Shown: positions 19,100 to 29,466, numbered from the stretch's first letter. The stretch is 64,000 nucleotides of DNA from Speluncibacter jeojiensis (GCF_029589495.1 NZ_JAAIVF010000004.1:124001-188000); one strand, 5' to 3'. Numbers and translations are program-made. The notes: generated by a model not told the origin, from the letters alone.

Positions 19100-20095
19100 T
19101 CAGCTGAAGTACGAGGCGATCGTCGGCAGGTTGATCACCGCGTCGATCGCGAGACCGAAGAAGATCGCCGCCAGGTAGTTGTTCGACATGATGAACAGAC
19201 GCAGCGGCTTGACCTCCTGGCCGGCGCGGACCCCGGCGTACAGTCGGTGCGCCATGGCCAGGAACCAGGCTCCGGCGAGCACCGCGACGGCGGCGTAGAT
19301 CGCGCCGGCGGCGGGCACCAGCGCCAGCGTGGTGAGGACCGTCGCCCAGGAGTAGATGAGGATCTGGCGGGTGACCCGCTCCTCGGTGGCCACAACCGGC
19401 AGCATCGGCACGCCCGCGGCGCGGTAGTCCTCCTTGTAGCGCATCGCCAGCGCCCAGGTGTGCGGCGGGGTCCAGAAGAAGATGATCAGGAACATCACGA
19501 TCGCCTGCCAGCCGATCGTGCCGGTCACCGCGGCCCAGCCGACCAGCACCGGCATGCAGCCCGCGGCACCGCCCCACACGACGTTCTGCCAGGTCCGGCG
19601 CTTGAGGATCTTGCTGTAGACGATGACGTAGAACAGGATCGTCGCGATCACCAGCAGGCCGGAGAGCAGATTGGCGCGCCACCACAGCCATGCGAACGAC
19701 GCCGCGGCCAGCAGCAGGCCGAAGACCAGTGCGTGCCGGGTGGGCACGGCCTGGCGCGCCAGCGGGCGCCGGGCGGTGCGCTTCATGACCTTGTCGATGT
19801 CGGCGTCGACGACGCAGTTGAGGGTGTGCGCGCTCGCCGCGCCCATCCATCCGCCGAACAGCGTGCTCAGGATCAGCAGCGGCGAGACACTGCCGCGGTC
19901 GGCCAGCAACATCGCGGGGATGGTGGCGACCAGCAGCAGTTCGATCACGCGGGGCTTGGTCAAGGCGATGTAGGCGAGGACCGTCGCGCTGACCTTGCCC
20001 CACACGGTGGCGGGCGGCGTGACCACATCGGTGACCGGGGTGCCGTCGCGGTGCAATCCCTGGCGAGCGTCACCCGGATCCCCTGCGGAGGTCAT
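19100..20095 (-). CDS. ctaB: Protoheme IX farnesyltransferase (heme O synthase)
   Basis: 331 aa with about nine membrane helices of the UbiA superfamily. The prenyl-diphosphate Asp motifs are [21 protein letters not shown] and the conserved [30 protein letters not shown]. It farnesylates heme B to heme O for cytochrome aa3 oxidase. The start is uncertain: the ATG at 20095 and in-frame GTGs at 20122 and 20134 are possible, none with a clear ribosome site. It is divergent from tkt. The usual partner ctaA is not in the window. Confidence 0.92.
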   Translation of the reverse strand: MTSAGDPGDARQGLHRDGTPVTDVVTPPATVWGKVSATVLAYIALTKPRVIELLLVATIPAMLLADRGSVSPLLILSTLFGGWMGAASAHTLNCVVDADIDKVMKRTARRPLARQAVPTRHALVFGLLLAAASFAWLWWRANLLSGLLVIATILFYVIVYSKILKRRTWQNVVWGGAAGCMPVLVGWAAVTGTIGWQAIVMFLIIFFWTPPHTWALAMRYKEDYRAAGVPMLPVVATEERVTRQILIYSWATVLTTLALVPAAGAIYAAVAVLAGAWFLAMAHRLYAGVRAGQEVKPLRLFIMSNNYLAAIFFGLAIDAVINLPTIASYFS

Positions 20096-20468
20096 GAACC
20101 CGTGTCCGCTGGCCTGCTTCACAATCGGCACCGTTTCTACTAGCGAAATCCCGGAGCTGTGCGGTCGCCCGATCACGGCCGAGGCGCCGTTCGGGGCCCG
20201 CCACGACAGACGAGGCGCGGTCGGCCGGCCACCCGCACTACTACATACGGTCATCAATCGTACGGGGTGCGCCGTCCGGTCCGCACCCACGCCCCTGATC
20301 GTCGCGGCAGGTCGTGACGGTCGCCACATTCGACTCAGTGGGTGTGGGAATCGACCCCGCGCACCCTCGGCACTAGGCTGGCGAGGGACGCCCGCGCTCG
20401 ACGCGGCCACCGCATGTCGCTCGACCCCGAAAGCCAGCGCACGCCGAGAAGGCAGGAGAAATCTGCTC
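20096..20468. promoter_or_regulatory. 373-bp divergent ctaB/tkt control region
   Basis: Holds a good plus-strand promoter candidate for the pentose phosphate operon: TCGACC at 20351-20356, 17-bp spacer, TAGGCT at 20374-20379, predicting a ~80-nt leader, with AGGAG upstream of the tkt GTG. On the minus strand, TAGTAG/TAGAAA near 20140 could serve ctaB. I see no gene and no recognisable riboswitch in it. Confidence 0.45.
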
Positions 20469-22571
20469 GTGTCCGTCACAGACGAGATCAGCTCGCTCAC
20501 CGTTGCCAACCACCCGCAGGATTGGACGGCACTGGACAGCAAGGCCGTGGACACCGCCCGGGTGCTGGCCGCCGATGCGGTGCAGAAGGTCGGCAACGGG
20601 CACCCCGGCACCGCCATGAGCCTGGCGCCGCTGGCCTACACACTGTTCCAGCGCACCATGCGCCACGATCCGGCCGACGCCGACTGGGTCGGCCGCGACC
20701 GGTTCGTGCTGTCCTGCGGCCACAGCAGCCTGACGCTGTACGTCCAGCTGTTCCTCTCCGGGTACGGCCTCGAGCTCGCCGACCTGGAGGCGCTGCGAAC
20801 CTGGGGCAGCCTGACCCCCGGCCACCCCGAGCACGGCCACACCACCGGTGTCGAGATCACCACCGGACCGCTCGGTCAGGGCTTGGCCTCCGCGGTGGGC
20901 ATGGCGATGGCCGCCCGCCGTGAGCGCGGCCTGTTCGATCCGGATGCCGCCCCCGGCCAGAGCCCGTTCGACCACCACGTCTACGTGATCGCCTCGGACG
21001 GCGACCTCGAGGAGGGCGTGACCTCCGAGGCCTCATCGCTCGCCGGCGTGCAGCAGTTGGGCAACCTCGTCGTGATCTACGACGACAACAAGATCTCCAT
21101 CGAGGACGACACCGACATCGCCTTCGGCGAGGACGTCGCCAAGCGGTACGAGGCGTACGGCTGGCACGTGCAGTACGTCGAGGGCGGCGAGAACGTCACC
21201 GGCATCGAGGCCGCCCTCGAGGCCGCCAAGGCGGTCACCGACCGTCCCTCGATCATCGTGCTGCGCACCATCATCGGCTACCCCGCGCCGAACAAGATGA
21301 ACACCGGCGCGGCGCACGGCGCGGCGCTGGGCGCCGACGAGGTCGCCGCCGTCAAGGAGGTCCTGGGCTTCGACCCGGCCCAGAGCTTCGCGGTCGACCC
21401 GGCGGTGCTCGCCCACGCCCGCAAGGTCATCGACCGCGGAGAGGCCGCGAAGGCGCAGTGGCAGGTCGCGTTCGACGCCTGGGCCGCCGCCCAGCCGGAA
21501 CGCAAGGCGCTGTTCGACCGCCTGCAGGCCGGCGAGTTCCCGGCCGGCTGGGCCGACGCTTTGCCCACCTGGGAGCCGGACGCCAAGGGCGCCGCCACCC
21601 GCAAGGCGTCGCAGAACGTGCTCGACGCGCTCGCGCCGCTGCTGCCGGAGTTGTGGGGCGGCTCGGCCGACCTCGCGGGCAGCAACAACACCACGATGTC
21701 CGGCGCGGAGTCGTTCGGCCCGGCGTCGATCTCGACCCGCGAGTACACCGCGCAGCCCTACGGCCGGACCCTGCACTTCGGCATCCGTGAGCACGCGATG
21801 GGCTCGATCCTCAACGGCATCGCGCTGCACGGGCCCACCCGCCCCTACGGCGGCACCTTCCTGGTGTTCAGCGACTACATGCGGCCGGCCGTCCGCCTGG
21901 CCGCGCTGATGGGGCTGCCGGTCACCTATGTGTGGACGCACGACTCGATCGGCCTCGGCGAGGACGGCCCGACCCACCAGCCGGTCGAGCACCTGGCGGC
22001 GCTGCGGGCGATCCCGAATCTGTCGGTGCTCCGCCCGGGCGACGCGAACGAGACCGCACAGGTCTGGAAGGCCGCGCTCGAGCACACCGACGGCCCGTCG
22101 GCGCTGGCACTGACCCGGCAGGACATCCCCGTCCTCGAGGGCACCCGCGAGAAGGGCGCCGACGGGGTGCGCCGCGGCGGTTACGTGCTCGCCGAGGCGT
22201 CGACCGGCACCCCGCAGGTGGTGCTGATCGGCACCGGATCCGAGCTGCACCTCGCCGTCGCCGCCCGCGAGACCCTCGAGGCCGAGGGAATCGCCACCCG
22301 CGTGGTGTCCATGCCGTGCCTCGACTGGTTCGAGCAGCAGGACCAGGCCTACCGCGACAGCGTGCTGCCGCCCGCGGTCCGCGCACGCGTCACGGTCGAG
22401 GCCGGGATCGCGATGCCGTGGTACCGCCTGCTCGGCGATACCGGCGAAGCGGTCTCGCTCGAGCACTTCGGCGCCTCCGCCGACTACAAGACATTGTTCC
22501 GGGAGTTCGGCATCACCACCGAGGCCGTCGTGTCGGCCGCGCGCCGGACCCTCGACCGAGTGAAGGGATGA
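20469..22571 (+). CDS. tkt: Transketolase
   Basis: 700 aa, standard length. The thiamine-diphosphate motif SDGDLEEG...[20 protein letters not shown], the [17 protein letters not shown] substrate loop, and the Pyr-domain [10 protein letters not shown] with the catalytic Glu are all present. It moves two-carbon units between sugar phosphates in the pentose phosphate pathway, in the cytosol. It is first gene of tkt-tal-zwf-opcA-pgl; the stop overlaps the tal ATG by four bases. Confidence 0.97.
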   Translation: MSVTDEISSLTVANHPQDWTALDSKAVDTARVLAADAVQKVGNGHPGTAMSLAPLAYTLFQRTMRHDPADADWVGRDRFVLSCGHSSLTLYVQLFLSGYGLELADLEALRTWGSLTPGHPEHGHTTGVEITTGPLGQGLASAVGMAMAARRERGLFDPDAAPGQSPFDHHVYVIASDGDLEEGVTSEASSLAGVQQLGNLVVIYDDNKISIEDDTDIAFGEDVAKRYEAYGWHVQYVEGGENVTGIEAALEAAKAVTDRPSIIVLRTIIGYPAPNKMNTGAAHGAALGADEVAAVKEVLGFDPAQSFAVDPAVLAHARKVIDRGEAAKAQWQVAFDAWAAAQPERKALFDRLQAGEFPAGWADALPTWEPDAKGAATRKASQNVLDALAPLLPELWGGSADLAGSNNTTMSGAESFGPASISTREYTAQPYGRTLHFGIREHAMGSILNGIALHGPTRPYGGTFLVFSDYMRPAVRLAALMGLPVTYVWTHDSIGLGEDGPTHQPVEHLAALRAIPNLSVLRPGDANETAQVWKAALEHTDGPSALALTRQDIPVLEGTREKGADGVRRGGYVLAEASTGTPQVVLIGTGSELHLAVAARETLEAEGIATRVVSMPCLDWFEQQDQAYRDSVLPPAVRARVTVEAGIAMPWYRLLGDTGEAVSLEHFGASADYKTLFREFGITTEAVVSAARRTLDRVKG

Positions 22572-23695
22572 CGCGCATGGGTCAGAATGCACACCTCGCC
22601 GAACTGAGCAAGGCCGGAGTCTCGGTCTGGCTCGACGACCTCTCCCGCGACCGCATCGAGTCCGGCAACCTCGCCGAACTCGTCGCCACCCGCAGCGTCG
22701 TCGGGGTGACCACCAACCCCACGATCTTCGCGGGCGCGATGTCCAAGGGCCACGCGTACGACGCCCAGATCCGTGAGCTTGCGGGCCGCGGCGCCGACGT
22801 CACGGACGCCGTCAAGGTGCTCACCACCGACGACGTGCGGGCCGCCTGCGACGTGCTGGCACCGCAGTTCCAGTCCAGTGCCGGCGTCGACGGCCGGGTG
22901 TCGATCGAGGTCGACCCGCGGCTGGCGCACGAGACCGACGACACGATCGCCCAGGCCGTCGGCCTGTGGAAGATCGTCGACCGGCCGAACCTGCTGATCA
23001 AGATCCCCGGCACCAAGGCGGGCCTGCCGGCCATCGCGAAGGCGATCGGCGAGGGCATCAGCGTCAACGTCACGCTGATCTTCTCGGTCGATCGGCACCG
23101 CGAGGTCATCGACGCCTACCTGACCGGCCTGGAGACCGCGAAGGCCGCAGGCCACGACCTGAGCACGATCTTCTCGGTCGCGTCGTTCTTCGTCTCCCGC
23201 GTGGACACCGAGATCGACGCCCGCCTCGAGAAGATCGGCACCCCGGAGGCACTGGAGCTGCGCGGGAAGGCCGGCGTCTCGAACGCCCGCCTCGCCTACG
23301 CCGCCTACCAGGAGGTCTTCGAGGGTTCCGCGCGCTGGGCGGCACTCGCCGAGGCCGGCGCCAACGTGCAGCGTCCGCTCTGGGCGTCGACCGGGGTGAA
23401 GAACCCCGACTACCCCGACACCCTCTACGTCACCGAACTGGTCGCCGCGAACACGGTCAACACCATGCCGGAGAAGACCATCGAGGCCGTGGCCGACCAC
23501 GGCGAGATCGCCGGCGACACCATCGTCGGGACCGCGGCGGCGTCGCAGCAGGTCTTCGACCGTCTCGCGGCGGTCGGGGTCGACCTCGCGGACGTGTTCC
23601 AGGTGCTCGAGGACGAGGGCGTCGACAAGTTCGAGAAGTCCTGGTCGGAGCTGCTCGAGGCGCTCGACGGCGAACTGTCCGCCAACCGGGGCTGA
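22568..23695 (+). CDS. tal: Transaldolase
   Basis: 375 aa, the long bacterial transaldolase type. The Schiff-base lysine is in [29 protein letters not shown] and [12 protein letters not shown] are further family motifs. It transfers dihydroxyacetone units between sugar phosphates. It is coupled to tkt by an ATGA overlap; a second ATG three codons later is possible. zwf begins three bases after its stop. Confidence 0.97.
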   Translation: MTRMGQNAHLAELSKAGVSVWLDDLSRDRIESGNLAELVATRSVVGVTTNPTIFAGAMSKGHAYDAQIRELAGRGADVTDAVKVLTTDDVRAACDVLAPQFQSSAGVDGRVSIEVDPRLAHETDDTIAQAVGLWKIVDRPNLLIKIPGTKAGLPAIAKAIGEGISVNVTLIFSVDRHREVIDAYLTGLETAKAAGHDLSTIFSVASFFVSRVDTEIDARLEKIGTPEALELRGKAGVSNARLAYAAYQEVFEGSARWAALAEAGANVQRPLWASTGVKNPDYPDTLYVTELVAANTVNTMPEKTIEAVADHGEIAGDTIVGTAAASQQVFDRLAAVGVDLADVFQVLEDEGVDKFEKSWSELLEALDGELSANRG

Positions 23696-23698
23696 TCG

Positions 23699-25252
23699 GT
23701 GGGATCGTCCGGAAAGTCCGGCGGCACCCGCTCATGGGCGAACCCGCTCCGGGACGACCGCGACAAGCGGTTGCCCCGGATCGCGGGGCCGTGCAGCCTG
23801 GTGATCTTCGGGGTCACCGGTGACCTGGCCCGCCGCAAGCTGATGCCCGCGGTGTACGATCTGGCCTCTCGCGGTCTGCTGCCGCCCGGGTTCGCGCTGG
23901 TCGGGTTCGCCCGGCGCGACTGGGCGGCAGAGGATTTCGGCAAGGTCGTGCACGACGCGGTGCGTCAGCATTCGCGCACGCCGTTCCGTGAGGACGTCTG
24001 GGAGCGCCTTGCCGAGGGCATCCGTTTCGTGCAGGGCTCGTTCGACGACGACGAGTCCTTCGACCGGCTCGCCGAGACGATCGCCGATCTGGACCGTGAG
24101 CGCGGCACCGGCGGCAACCACGCGTTCTACCTGGCCATCCCCCCGGGTGCGTTCCCGACAGTGTGCGCGCAGCTGTCCCGCTCGGGGCTGGCGCACCAGC
24201 AGGGCGAGCAGTGGCGCCGGGTGGTCATCGAGAAGCCGTTCGGCCACGACCTCGACAGTGCCCGCGAGCTCAACCGGGTGATCGGCGAGGTGTTCCCCGA
24301 GGACAGTGTCTTCCGGATCGACCACTATCTGGGCAAGGAGACGGTCCAGAACATCCTGGCGCTGCGCTTCGCGAACCAGCTGTTCGACCCGCTCTGGAAC
24401 TCGCACTACGTCGACCACGTCCAGATCACCATGGCCGAGGACATCGGCCTCGGCGGCCGGGCCGGGTACTACGACGGCATCGGCGCGGCCCGCGACGTGA
24501 TCCAGAACCACCTGCTGCAGCTGCTGGCGCTGACGGCGATGGAGGAACCGATCAGCTTCGAGCCGGCCGAGTTGCAGGCGGAGAAGATCAAGGTGCTCTC
24601 CGCGACCCGGCTCGCCGAGCCGCTCGCGGAGACGACCGCGCGCGGCCAGTACACGGGCGGCTGGCAGGGCGGGCAGGAGGTCGTCGGCCTGCTCGACGAG
24701 GCCGGTTTCGCCAAGGACTCGACCACCGAGACGTTCGCGGCGATCACCCTCGAGGTGGACAGCCGGCGTTGGGCCGGGGTGCCGTTCTACCTGCGCACAG
24801 GAAAACGCCTGGGCCGCAGGGTCACCGAGATCGCGCTGGTGTTCAAGCGCGCCCCGCACCTGCCGTTCGACACCACCATGACCGAGGAACTCGGCGAGAA
24901 CGCCCTGGTCATCCGGGTGCAGCCCGACGAAGGCGTCACGCTGCGCTTCGGCTCCAAGGTGCCGGGCAGCGGCATGGAGGTGCGCGACGTCAACATGGAC
25001 TTCAGCTACGGCCAGGCCTTCACCGAGTCGTCGCCGGAGGCCTACGAACGGCTGATCCTGGACGTGCTGCTCGGCGAGCCGTCGTTGTTCCCGGTGGACC
25101 GCGAGGTCGAACTGTCGTGGCAGATCCTCGATCCGGTGATCGAGGCCTGGACCGCGGCCGGCCGGCCCGATCCCTACGAGGCGGGCACCTGGGGGCCCGC
25201 CTCCGCGCACGAGATGCTCACCCGCAGCGGGCGCGACTGGAGGCGCCCGTGA
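23699..25252 (+). CDS. zwf: Glucose-6-phosphate dehydrogenase
   Basis: 517 aa. The NADP-binding motif VIFGVTGDLARRKLMPA and the active-site RIDHYLGKETVQNI are intact, followed by FYLRTGKRL. It oxidises glucose 6-phosphate to 6-phosphogluconolactone and makes NADPH. OpcA, encoded next, is needed for its activity in actinobacteria. The GTG start has no strong ribosome site and probably relies on coupling to tal. Confidence 0.97.
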   Translation: MGSSGKSGGTRSWANPLRDDRDKRLPRIAGPCSLVIFGVTGDLARRKLMPAVYDLASRGLLPPGFALVGFARRDWAAEDFGKVVHDAVRQHSRTPFREDVWERLAEGIRFVQGSFDDDESFDRLAETIADLDRERGTGGNHAFYLAIPPGAFPTVCAQLSRSGLAHQQGEQWRRVVIEKPFGHDLDSARELNRVIGEVFPEDSVFRIDHYLGKETVQNILALRFANQLFDPLWNSHYVDHVQITMAEDIGLGGRAGYYDGIGAARDVIQNHLLQLLALTAMEEPISFEPAELQAEKIKVLSATRLAEPLAETTARGQYTGGWQGGQEVVGLLDEAGFAKDSTTETFAAITLEVDSRRWAGVPFYLRTGKRLGRRVTEIALVFKRAPHLPFDTTMTEELGENALVIRVQPDEGVTLRFGSKVPGSGMEVRDVNMDFSYGQAFTESSPEAYERLILDVLLGEPSLFPVDREVELSWQILDPVIEAWTAAGRPDPYEAGTWGPASAHEMLTRSGRDWRRP

Positions 25253-25305
25253 TCACCGACGCCGCAGGGCGGCCAGTGATCACCGACGCCGGAGGCGACC
25301 AATGA
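25249..25305 (+). other. Possible 18-codon linker cistron with an internal 16-bp duplication
   Basis: GTG at 25249 overlaps the zwf TGA (GTGA), and the frame ends in a TGA overlapping the opcA ATG (ATGA). It would encode an 18-residue peptide with the duplicated unit VITDA-GR-like/VITDAGG. The DNA has two copies of GTGATCACCGACGCCG (25249-25264, 25276-25291). It could be a coupling peptide or merely a duplicated spacer; no function is assigned. Confidence 0.3.
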
Positions 25306-26252
25306 TTGTCGATCTTCCCTCCACCACGACCAACAAGGTCAACAAGCGGCTCGTCGAGGTCCGCGAGTCCGGCGGCGCGGTCACCCTGGGCCGGGTGCTG
25401 ACGCTGGTGGTCAGCACCGCCGACGGCGAGGCCACCGAGGAGGCCATCGAGGCCGCCAACGAGGCCAGCCGGGAGCACCCCTGCCGGGTGATCGTGGTGG
25501 CCCGCGGCGCCCGCGAGGCGGTGTCGCGCCTGGACGCGCAGATCCGGGTCGGCGGCGACGCCGGCGCCTCGGAGGTCGTCGTACTGCGGCTGTACGGCCC
25601 GCTGGCCGACCACGGCGACAGCGTCGTGGTGCCGTTCCTGCTGCCGGACACCCCCGTCGTCGCGTGGTGGCCAGGCGACGCCCCGGTGGTGCCGTCGCAG
25701 GATGCGCTGGGCCGCTTGGCGATCCGCCGGATCACCGACGCGCGGCACAGCGCCGAGCCGCGCCAGGTGCTCGCGACCCGGCTGGCCGGCTACTCCGCGG
25801 GCGACACGGACCTGTCGTGGACCCGCATCACCCACTGGCGTGCCCTGCTCGCGTCTACGCTCGACCAACCGCCGCACGAGCCGATCGTGTCCGCGTCCGT
25901 GACCGGTCCGGCCGAGTCGCCGTCGATCGAGTTGCTGGCGGGCTGGCTGGCAGGCGCGCTGCGGGTCCCGGTGCGACGTCACGTCGGCGCGCCCCGGGTG
26001 CAGTTGCAGCGCGCATCCGGGCCACTGACATTGTCGCTGCCGCTCGCCGGCCCGGCGGTGCTGTCCCGTCCCGGACAGCCGGACTCACGGGTCGCCTTGG
26101 CGCGGCGCGAGATCCGCGACTGCCTGGCCGAGGAGTTGCGCCGCCTGGATCCGGACGAGATCTACGAGAACGCGCTGCGCGGCGTCGCCGACGTCCGTCA
26201 GCACTCAGAGCCCGACCCCGAGCCCGCATCCGCATCCGCATCGAACGAGTGA
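25302..26252 (+). CDS. opcA: Glucose-6-phosphate dehydrogenase assembly protein OpcA
   Basis: 316 aa, matching OpcA length. Typical features are the N-terminal VNKRLVEVRESGGAVTLGRVLTLVV, HPCRVIVVARG, VVPFLLPDTPVVAWWPGDAP and C-terminal EELRRLDPDEIYENAL, ending in a Ser/Ala tail. OpcA supports assembly/activation of the Zwf tetramer and in actinobacteria links it to redox control. GGAGG lies upstream of the ATG, so it has its own ribosome site despite the operon. Confidence 0.94.
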   Translation: MIVDLPSTTTNKVNKRLVEVRESGGAVTLGRVLTLVVSTADGEATEEAIEAANEASREHPCRVIVVARGAREAVSRLDAQIRVGGDAGASEVVVLRLYGPLADHGDSVVVPFLLPDTPVVAWWPGDAPVVPSQDALGRLAIRRITDARHSAEPRQVLATRLAGYSAGDTDLSWTRITHWRALLASTLDQPPHEPIVSASVTGPAESPSIELLAGWLAGALRVPVRRHVGAPRVQLQRASGPLTLSLPLAGPAVLSRPGQPDSRVALARREIRDCLAEELRRLDPDEIYENALRGVADVRQHSEPDPEPASASASNE

Positions 26253-26261
26253 GGAACTGAC

Positions 26262-26999
26262 GTGACCGCTGCTGCAGAGCGCCTGATCTTTCCCGACCAA
26301 TCGGCGCTCGTCAACGCCGCCGCGGCCCGGTTCGTCGGCGTCGTCGTCGCCGCCCAGCGCGAACGCGGTATCGCTACGGTCGTGCTGACCGGCGGCGGGG
26401 CCGGTATCGCCCTGCTCGCCGCGGTTCGCGACAACCCGGGCGAGATCGACTGGTCGAACATCGAGATCTATTGGGGCGACGAGCGTTTCGTCGAGGCCGA
26501 CGATCCGGAACGCAACGAGTTGCAGGCCCGCCACGCCCTGCTCGACCATGTGCCGGTCGACGAGGCCCGGGTGCACCCGATGGCGGCCACCGACGGGCGC
26601 TTCGGTGACGACGCCGACGCCGCGGCCCGCGACTACGCGACCGTGCTGGCCGCCGGCGGGCACCCGGTCCCCGAGTTCGACGTCCACCTGCTCGGGATGG
26701 GCGGTGAGGGACACGTGAACTCGCTTTTCCCGCACACCCCCGCGGTGCGCGAACAGCAGGCGTCGGTGGTCGCTGTGCGGGACTGTCCCAAGCCGCCGCC
26801 GACCCGGATCACGCTGACGCTGCCCGCGGTGCGCCGGGCCCGCCAGGTGTGGCTGCTGGTCGCCGGGGAGGCGAAGGCCGGTGCCGTCACCGAAGCCCTC
26901 GGCGGGGCGAGCGAGGTGGACGTGCCGTCGGCCGGCGCGACCGGCTCGGAGGCCACCCTGTGGTTCCTCGACCGCGCCGCCGCGAGCAGGCTCGACTGA
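26262..26999 (+). CDS. pgl: 6-phosphogluconolactonase
   Basis: 245 aa of the glucosamine-6-phosphate isomerase/6-phosphogluconolactonase fold: [31 protein letters not shown] and [17 protein letters not shown], the catalytic-site stretches of Pgl (formerly devB). It hydrolyses the Zwf product. It is the last gene of the operon; the GTG has GAGGAA upstream and lies nine bases after opcA. Confidence 0.95.
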   Translation: MTAAAERLIFPDQSALVNAAAARFVGVVVAAQRERGIATVVLTGGGAGIALLAAVRDNPGEIDWSNIEIYWGDERFVEADDPERNELQARHALLDHVPVDEARVHPMAATDGRFGDDADAAARDYATVLAAGGHPVPEFDVHLLGMGGEGHVNSLFPHTPAVREQQASVVAVRDCPKPPPTRITLTLPAVRRARQVWLLVAGEAKAGAVTEALGGASEVDVPSAGATGSEATLWFLDRAAASRLD

Positions 27000-27024
27000 A
27001 ACGAGTTCGGCGACAGAGCCCAGC

Positions 27025-27279
27025 TCAGCGACCGAACCGGGCGTTGCGGATCGTCTCGGCGACGAGCGCCGCGAGTTCCGTGGCGCTGCGGGACATCGCG
27101 CGCTCGTCGATCCGGAGGGCCTGGACGTGGCCGTCGTCGTCCACGAGGACCGTCACCTCACCGCGGCCGACGACCGGCGAGATCCCGGCGACGCCGGGCA
27201 GCAGGGTCGCCGACGCGGCCGCCCGTCGCCGGGTCCGGTCCCGCACCCATCCACGCGTGCCACCGATGCACTGATTCAC
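27025..27279 (-). CDS. Small YbaB-like protein, hypothetical
   Basis: 84 aa. The C-terminal half (GEVTVLVDDDGHVQALRIDERAMSRSATELAALVAETIRNA) resembles the beta-beta-helix core of YbaB/EbfC-type proteins common in mycolic actinobacteria. The N-terminal part is basic and Arg-rich. GAGGAGG lies seven bases before the GTG, one of the best ribosome sites in this stretch. It is downstream of the TetR gene, same strand. The function is unknown. Confidence 0.6.
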   Translation of the reverse strand: MNQCIGGTRGWVRDRTRRRAAASATLLPGVAGISPVVGRGEVTVLVDDDGHVQALRIDERAMSRSATELAALVAETIRNARFGR

Positions 27280-27318
27280 CGCGAAACCTCCTCGACTGCA
27301 AGGACTGCGGCCCCGATG

Positions 27319-28011
27319 TCAGGCCGTCGCAGGGTTGGACGCGTCGCCGTCGTCGCGGGTTCCCTCCTGGGGCGGCAGAGGGGGTGCCGGCGCGGCCAGC
27401 AGTCCCCCCGCGGCCATCTCGGACAGGCAGTCGCGCACCTTGTCGGCGGGTGATCCGCCGTCGTCGGCCTGCGCCCAGGCCTCGACCGCGACGCGGGCGG
27501 ACGAGTTGGCCATGCACGCGGCCAGTCGAACCCGGACGTCATCGGCCGGCATCCGTAGCCGCTCTGCGAGCGCGCCGACCAGCTTCTCCTCGGTGTCGCG
27601 CTGCACCCGCGTCCACATCGCCCGCAGCGCGGGGAGTTCGATGGCCGCACGCAGCGCCGGGCGCAGTTCGTCGAGTTCGAGCGAGTACTCCCCCACCCGG
27701 GCCAGCGCCGCGCTGTACGACTCCACCAGCGCGTCGATCAGCGGCAGTTCCGGGGCACATCGGACCAGTTCCTGCGCCCAGGCATCGGTGCCGGTGGACA
27801 GCAGCGGGGCGATCGCGTCCTCCTTGCCGCTGAAGTAGCGGTAGAAGGTCCGCATGCCGATGCCCGCGGCATGGGCGAGTTCCTCGACGGTCGTGTTGTC
27901 GTATCCGCGTTCGAAGAACAGCAGTGCCGCGACCCGGGCGACCTCCATCCGCGTCTCGTCCCGACGCTGCTGGGTGAGCGCGGGCCGTCCGCGAGTACGA
28001 CCGCCGGCCAT
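27319..28011 (-). CDS. TetR-family transcriptional regulator
   Basis: 230 aa. The N-terminal TetR DNA-binding domain (ARVAALLFFERGYDNTTVEELAHAAGIGMRTFYRYFSGKEDAI) is followed by a helical ligand domain and a disordered tail rich in Pro/Asp. Its ATG lies seven bases after the secG stop, so it is probably cotranscribed with secG, an unusual partner. The target and ligand are unknown; the divergent phosphatase gene is one candidate target. Confidence 0.88.
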   Translation of the reverse strand: MAGGRTRGRPALTQQRRDETRMEVARVAALLFFERGYDNTTVEELAHAAGIGMRTFYRYFSGKEDAIAPLLSTGTDAWAQELVRCAPELPLIDALVESYSAALARVGEYSLELDELRPALRAAIELPALRAMWTRVQRDTEEKLVGALAERLRMPADDVRVRLAACMANSSARVAVEAWAQADDGGSPADKVRDCLSEMAAGGLLAAPAPPLPPQEGTRDDGDASNPATA

Positions 28012-28018
28012 GGTCGGG

Positions 28019-28252
28019 TCAGGAGAACTTGATCTGGAATCCGATGCCGAGAATGGCGATCAGCCACACCAGCGAGGTGAAGACCGTGAGCCGGTCGAGG
28101 TTCTTCTCCACCACGCTCGAACCGGAGAGGCTGGACTGCACGCCGCCGCCGAACAGCGTCGACAGACCGCCGCCCTTTGCACGGTGCAGCAGGATGAGCC
28201 CGACCATCAGGACGCTGGTCACCACGACGAGGATCTGCAGAAACAACTCCAT
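28019..28252 (-). CDS. secG: Preprotein translocase subunit SecG
   Basis: 77 aa with two membrane helices flanking the typical SecG loop: LILLHRAKGGGLSTLFGGGVQSSLSGSSVVEKNLDRLTVFTS. It forms the SecYEG channel. The ATG at 28252 has AGGA upstream and starts directly with the first helix (MELFLQILVVV). A secG gene near tpiA is expected in this order; here two unrelated loci separate them. Confidence 0.95.
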   Translation of the reverse strand: MELFLQILVVVTSVLMVGLILLHRAKGGGLSTLFGGGVQSSLSGSSVVEKNLDRLTVFTSLVWLIAILGIGFQIKFS

Positions 28253-28302
28253 GTGCGTCCTACGCTGCCCTTCTGACTCCGGTGACACTGGTCGGTCACG
28301 AT

Positions 28303-28314
28303 GCTACCGGTAGC
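28303..28314. promoter_or_regulatory. 12-bp perfect palindrome between secG and the phosphatase gene
   Basis: GCTACCGGTAGC lies in the 186-bp divergent region. Read on the minus strand it includes TAGCAT, a possible -10 of secG. It may be an operator, for example for the TetR regulator encoded next to secG. The role is unproven. Confidence 0.3.
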
Positions 28315-28438
28315 GGCGGTCCGCGTGCGGACCCACCCGCTCTCCGAGACGCGCGGTTGCCGTAACCTCGCGTGGTCGCCGACGCTGGTCCGTGCGCGCT
28401 GCCGCGTGCGGCCCGGCCGTCCCCATCGAGAGGCTCAC

Positions 28439-29221
28439 ATGTCCGCGCTCCCCACCGACCCGATCCGCACCGCCGCGTTGCCACGCCTGGCCTCGGTCGC
28501 CAACTTCCGCGATGTCGCGGCCGCGGACGGCACCACCGCGGCGGGACGTGCGCTGCGGCGCGGGGTGTTCTACCGGTCCAACGCGCTGACCCCGGACACG
28601 GCGGATCTGGCCACGCTGGCGAGCCTGGGCCTGACCGCGGTCTACGACGTGCGGACCGATGCAGAGGTCGCCCAGACACCGGACGTGCTGCTGCCGTCCG
28701 CCGCGTACGTCCGCATCCCGATCCTCTCCGGCAACCTGGTCGACATGACCAGCGGATTGGCCTCGCCGGACGACGCCCGGGCCTTCATGCGCGGCCTCAA
28801 CCGCAGCTTCGTCACGGACGCCGGCAACCGCGCGGGCTTCGAACGGTTGCTGACCGCACTCGCCGGCACCGAGGGTCCGCAGGTCTTCCACTGCACCGCG
28901 GGCAAGGACCGCACCGGGTGGGCATCGATGCTGCTGCTGAGCATCGCCGGGGCCTCCGACGAAACGATCATGACCGACTACCTGGCCACCAACGACTCGC
29001 CGTCGTCGTGGACAGCCGCGACCTACGAGCTGATCAAGTCGCGCAACGGCGAGGCCGTCGCCGAGGTCTTCGCGCCCATGCTCGGCGTGGATGAAAGCTA
29101 TCTGCGGGCCGGTCTCGGGCAACTCGAGCAGACCTACGGGACAGTCGAGGACTATCTCACCTCCGGCCTCGGACTGGCCCCCGAGACGATCGCGACACTG
29201 GAGGCGAAGCTGGCCTGCTGA
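28439..29221 (+). CDS. Tyrosine-protein phosphatase, MptpB/DSP type
   Basis: 260 aa. The active-site P-loop is HCTAGKDRTG (Cys-X5-Arg with the Lys-Asp seen in MptpB-type enzymes). NFRDVAAADG at the N-terminus and VYDVRTDAEVAQTPD are family motifs (Y_phosphatase3). These phosphatases act on phosphotyrosine and phosphoinositides; no signal peptide is visible. GAGAGG precedes the ATG. It is divergent from secG and converges on the tiny-peptide operon. Confidence 0.88.
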   Translation: MSALPTDPIRTAALPRLASVANFRDVAAADGTTAAGRALRRGVFYRSNALTPDTADLATLASLGLTAVYDVRTDAEVAQTPDVLLPSAAYVRIPILSGNLVDMTSGLASPDDARAFMRGLNRSFVTDAGNRAGFERLLTALAGTEGPQVFHCTAGKDRTGWASMLLLSIAGASDETIMTDYLATNDSPSSWTAATYELIKSRNGEAVAEVFAPMLGVDESYLRAGLGQLEQTYGTVEDYLTSGLGLAPETIATLEAKLAC

Positions 29222-29400
29222 CCCCGGGCTCGTAGGTGGCCGGCGCCTGCGGCACGCCCGATCAGCGGGGCGCCGGCACGACGACCGCGATCGGCCGGTC
29301 GGTCAACCGCTGACAGCCCGTGTGGCGACCGCCGTTGTTCGCGTCGTCCGGCCCGAGAATGCGGGCGGTGACGGGAATCGCAGTGCCGGCAATACGAAGC

Positions 29401-29429
29401 GGTCAGGGTGGCATCGCGCCGCCCTGACC
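29401..29429 (-). terminator. Hairpin downstream of the tiny-peptide operon
   Basis: GGTCAGGGTGGC-ATCGC-GCCGCCCTGACC, a 12-bp stem with one mismatch/wobble, 38 bp past the stop codon of the last peptide gene. There is no T-tract. It could end transcription of the peptide operon on the minus strand or of the phosphatase gene from the other side. Confidence 0.45.
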
Positions 29430-29466
29430 ACTTCTCCCGCCGGTTGCCCGGGCCACCAGGATCGAA

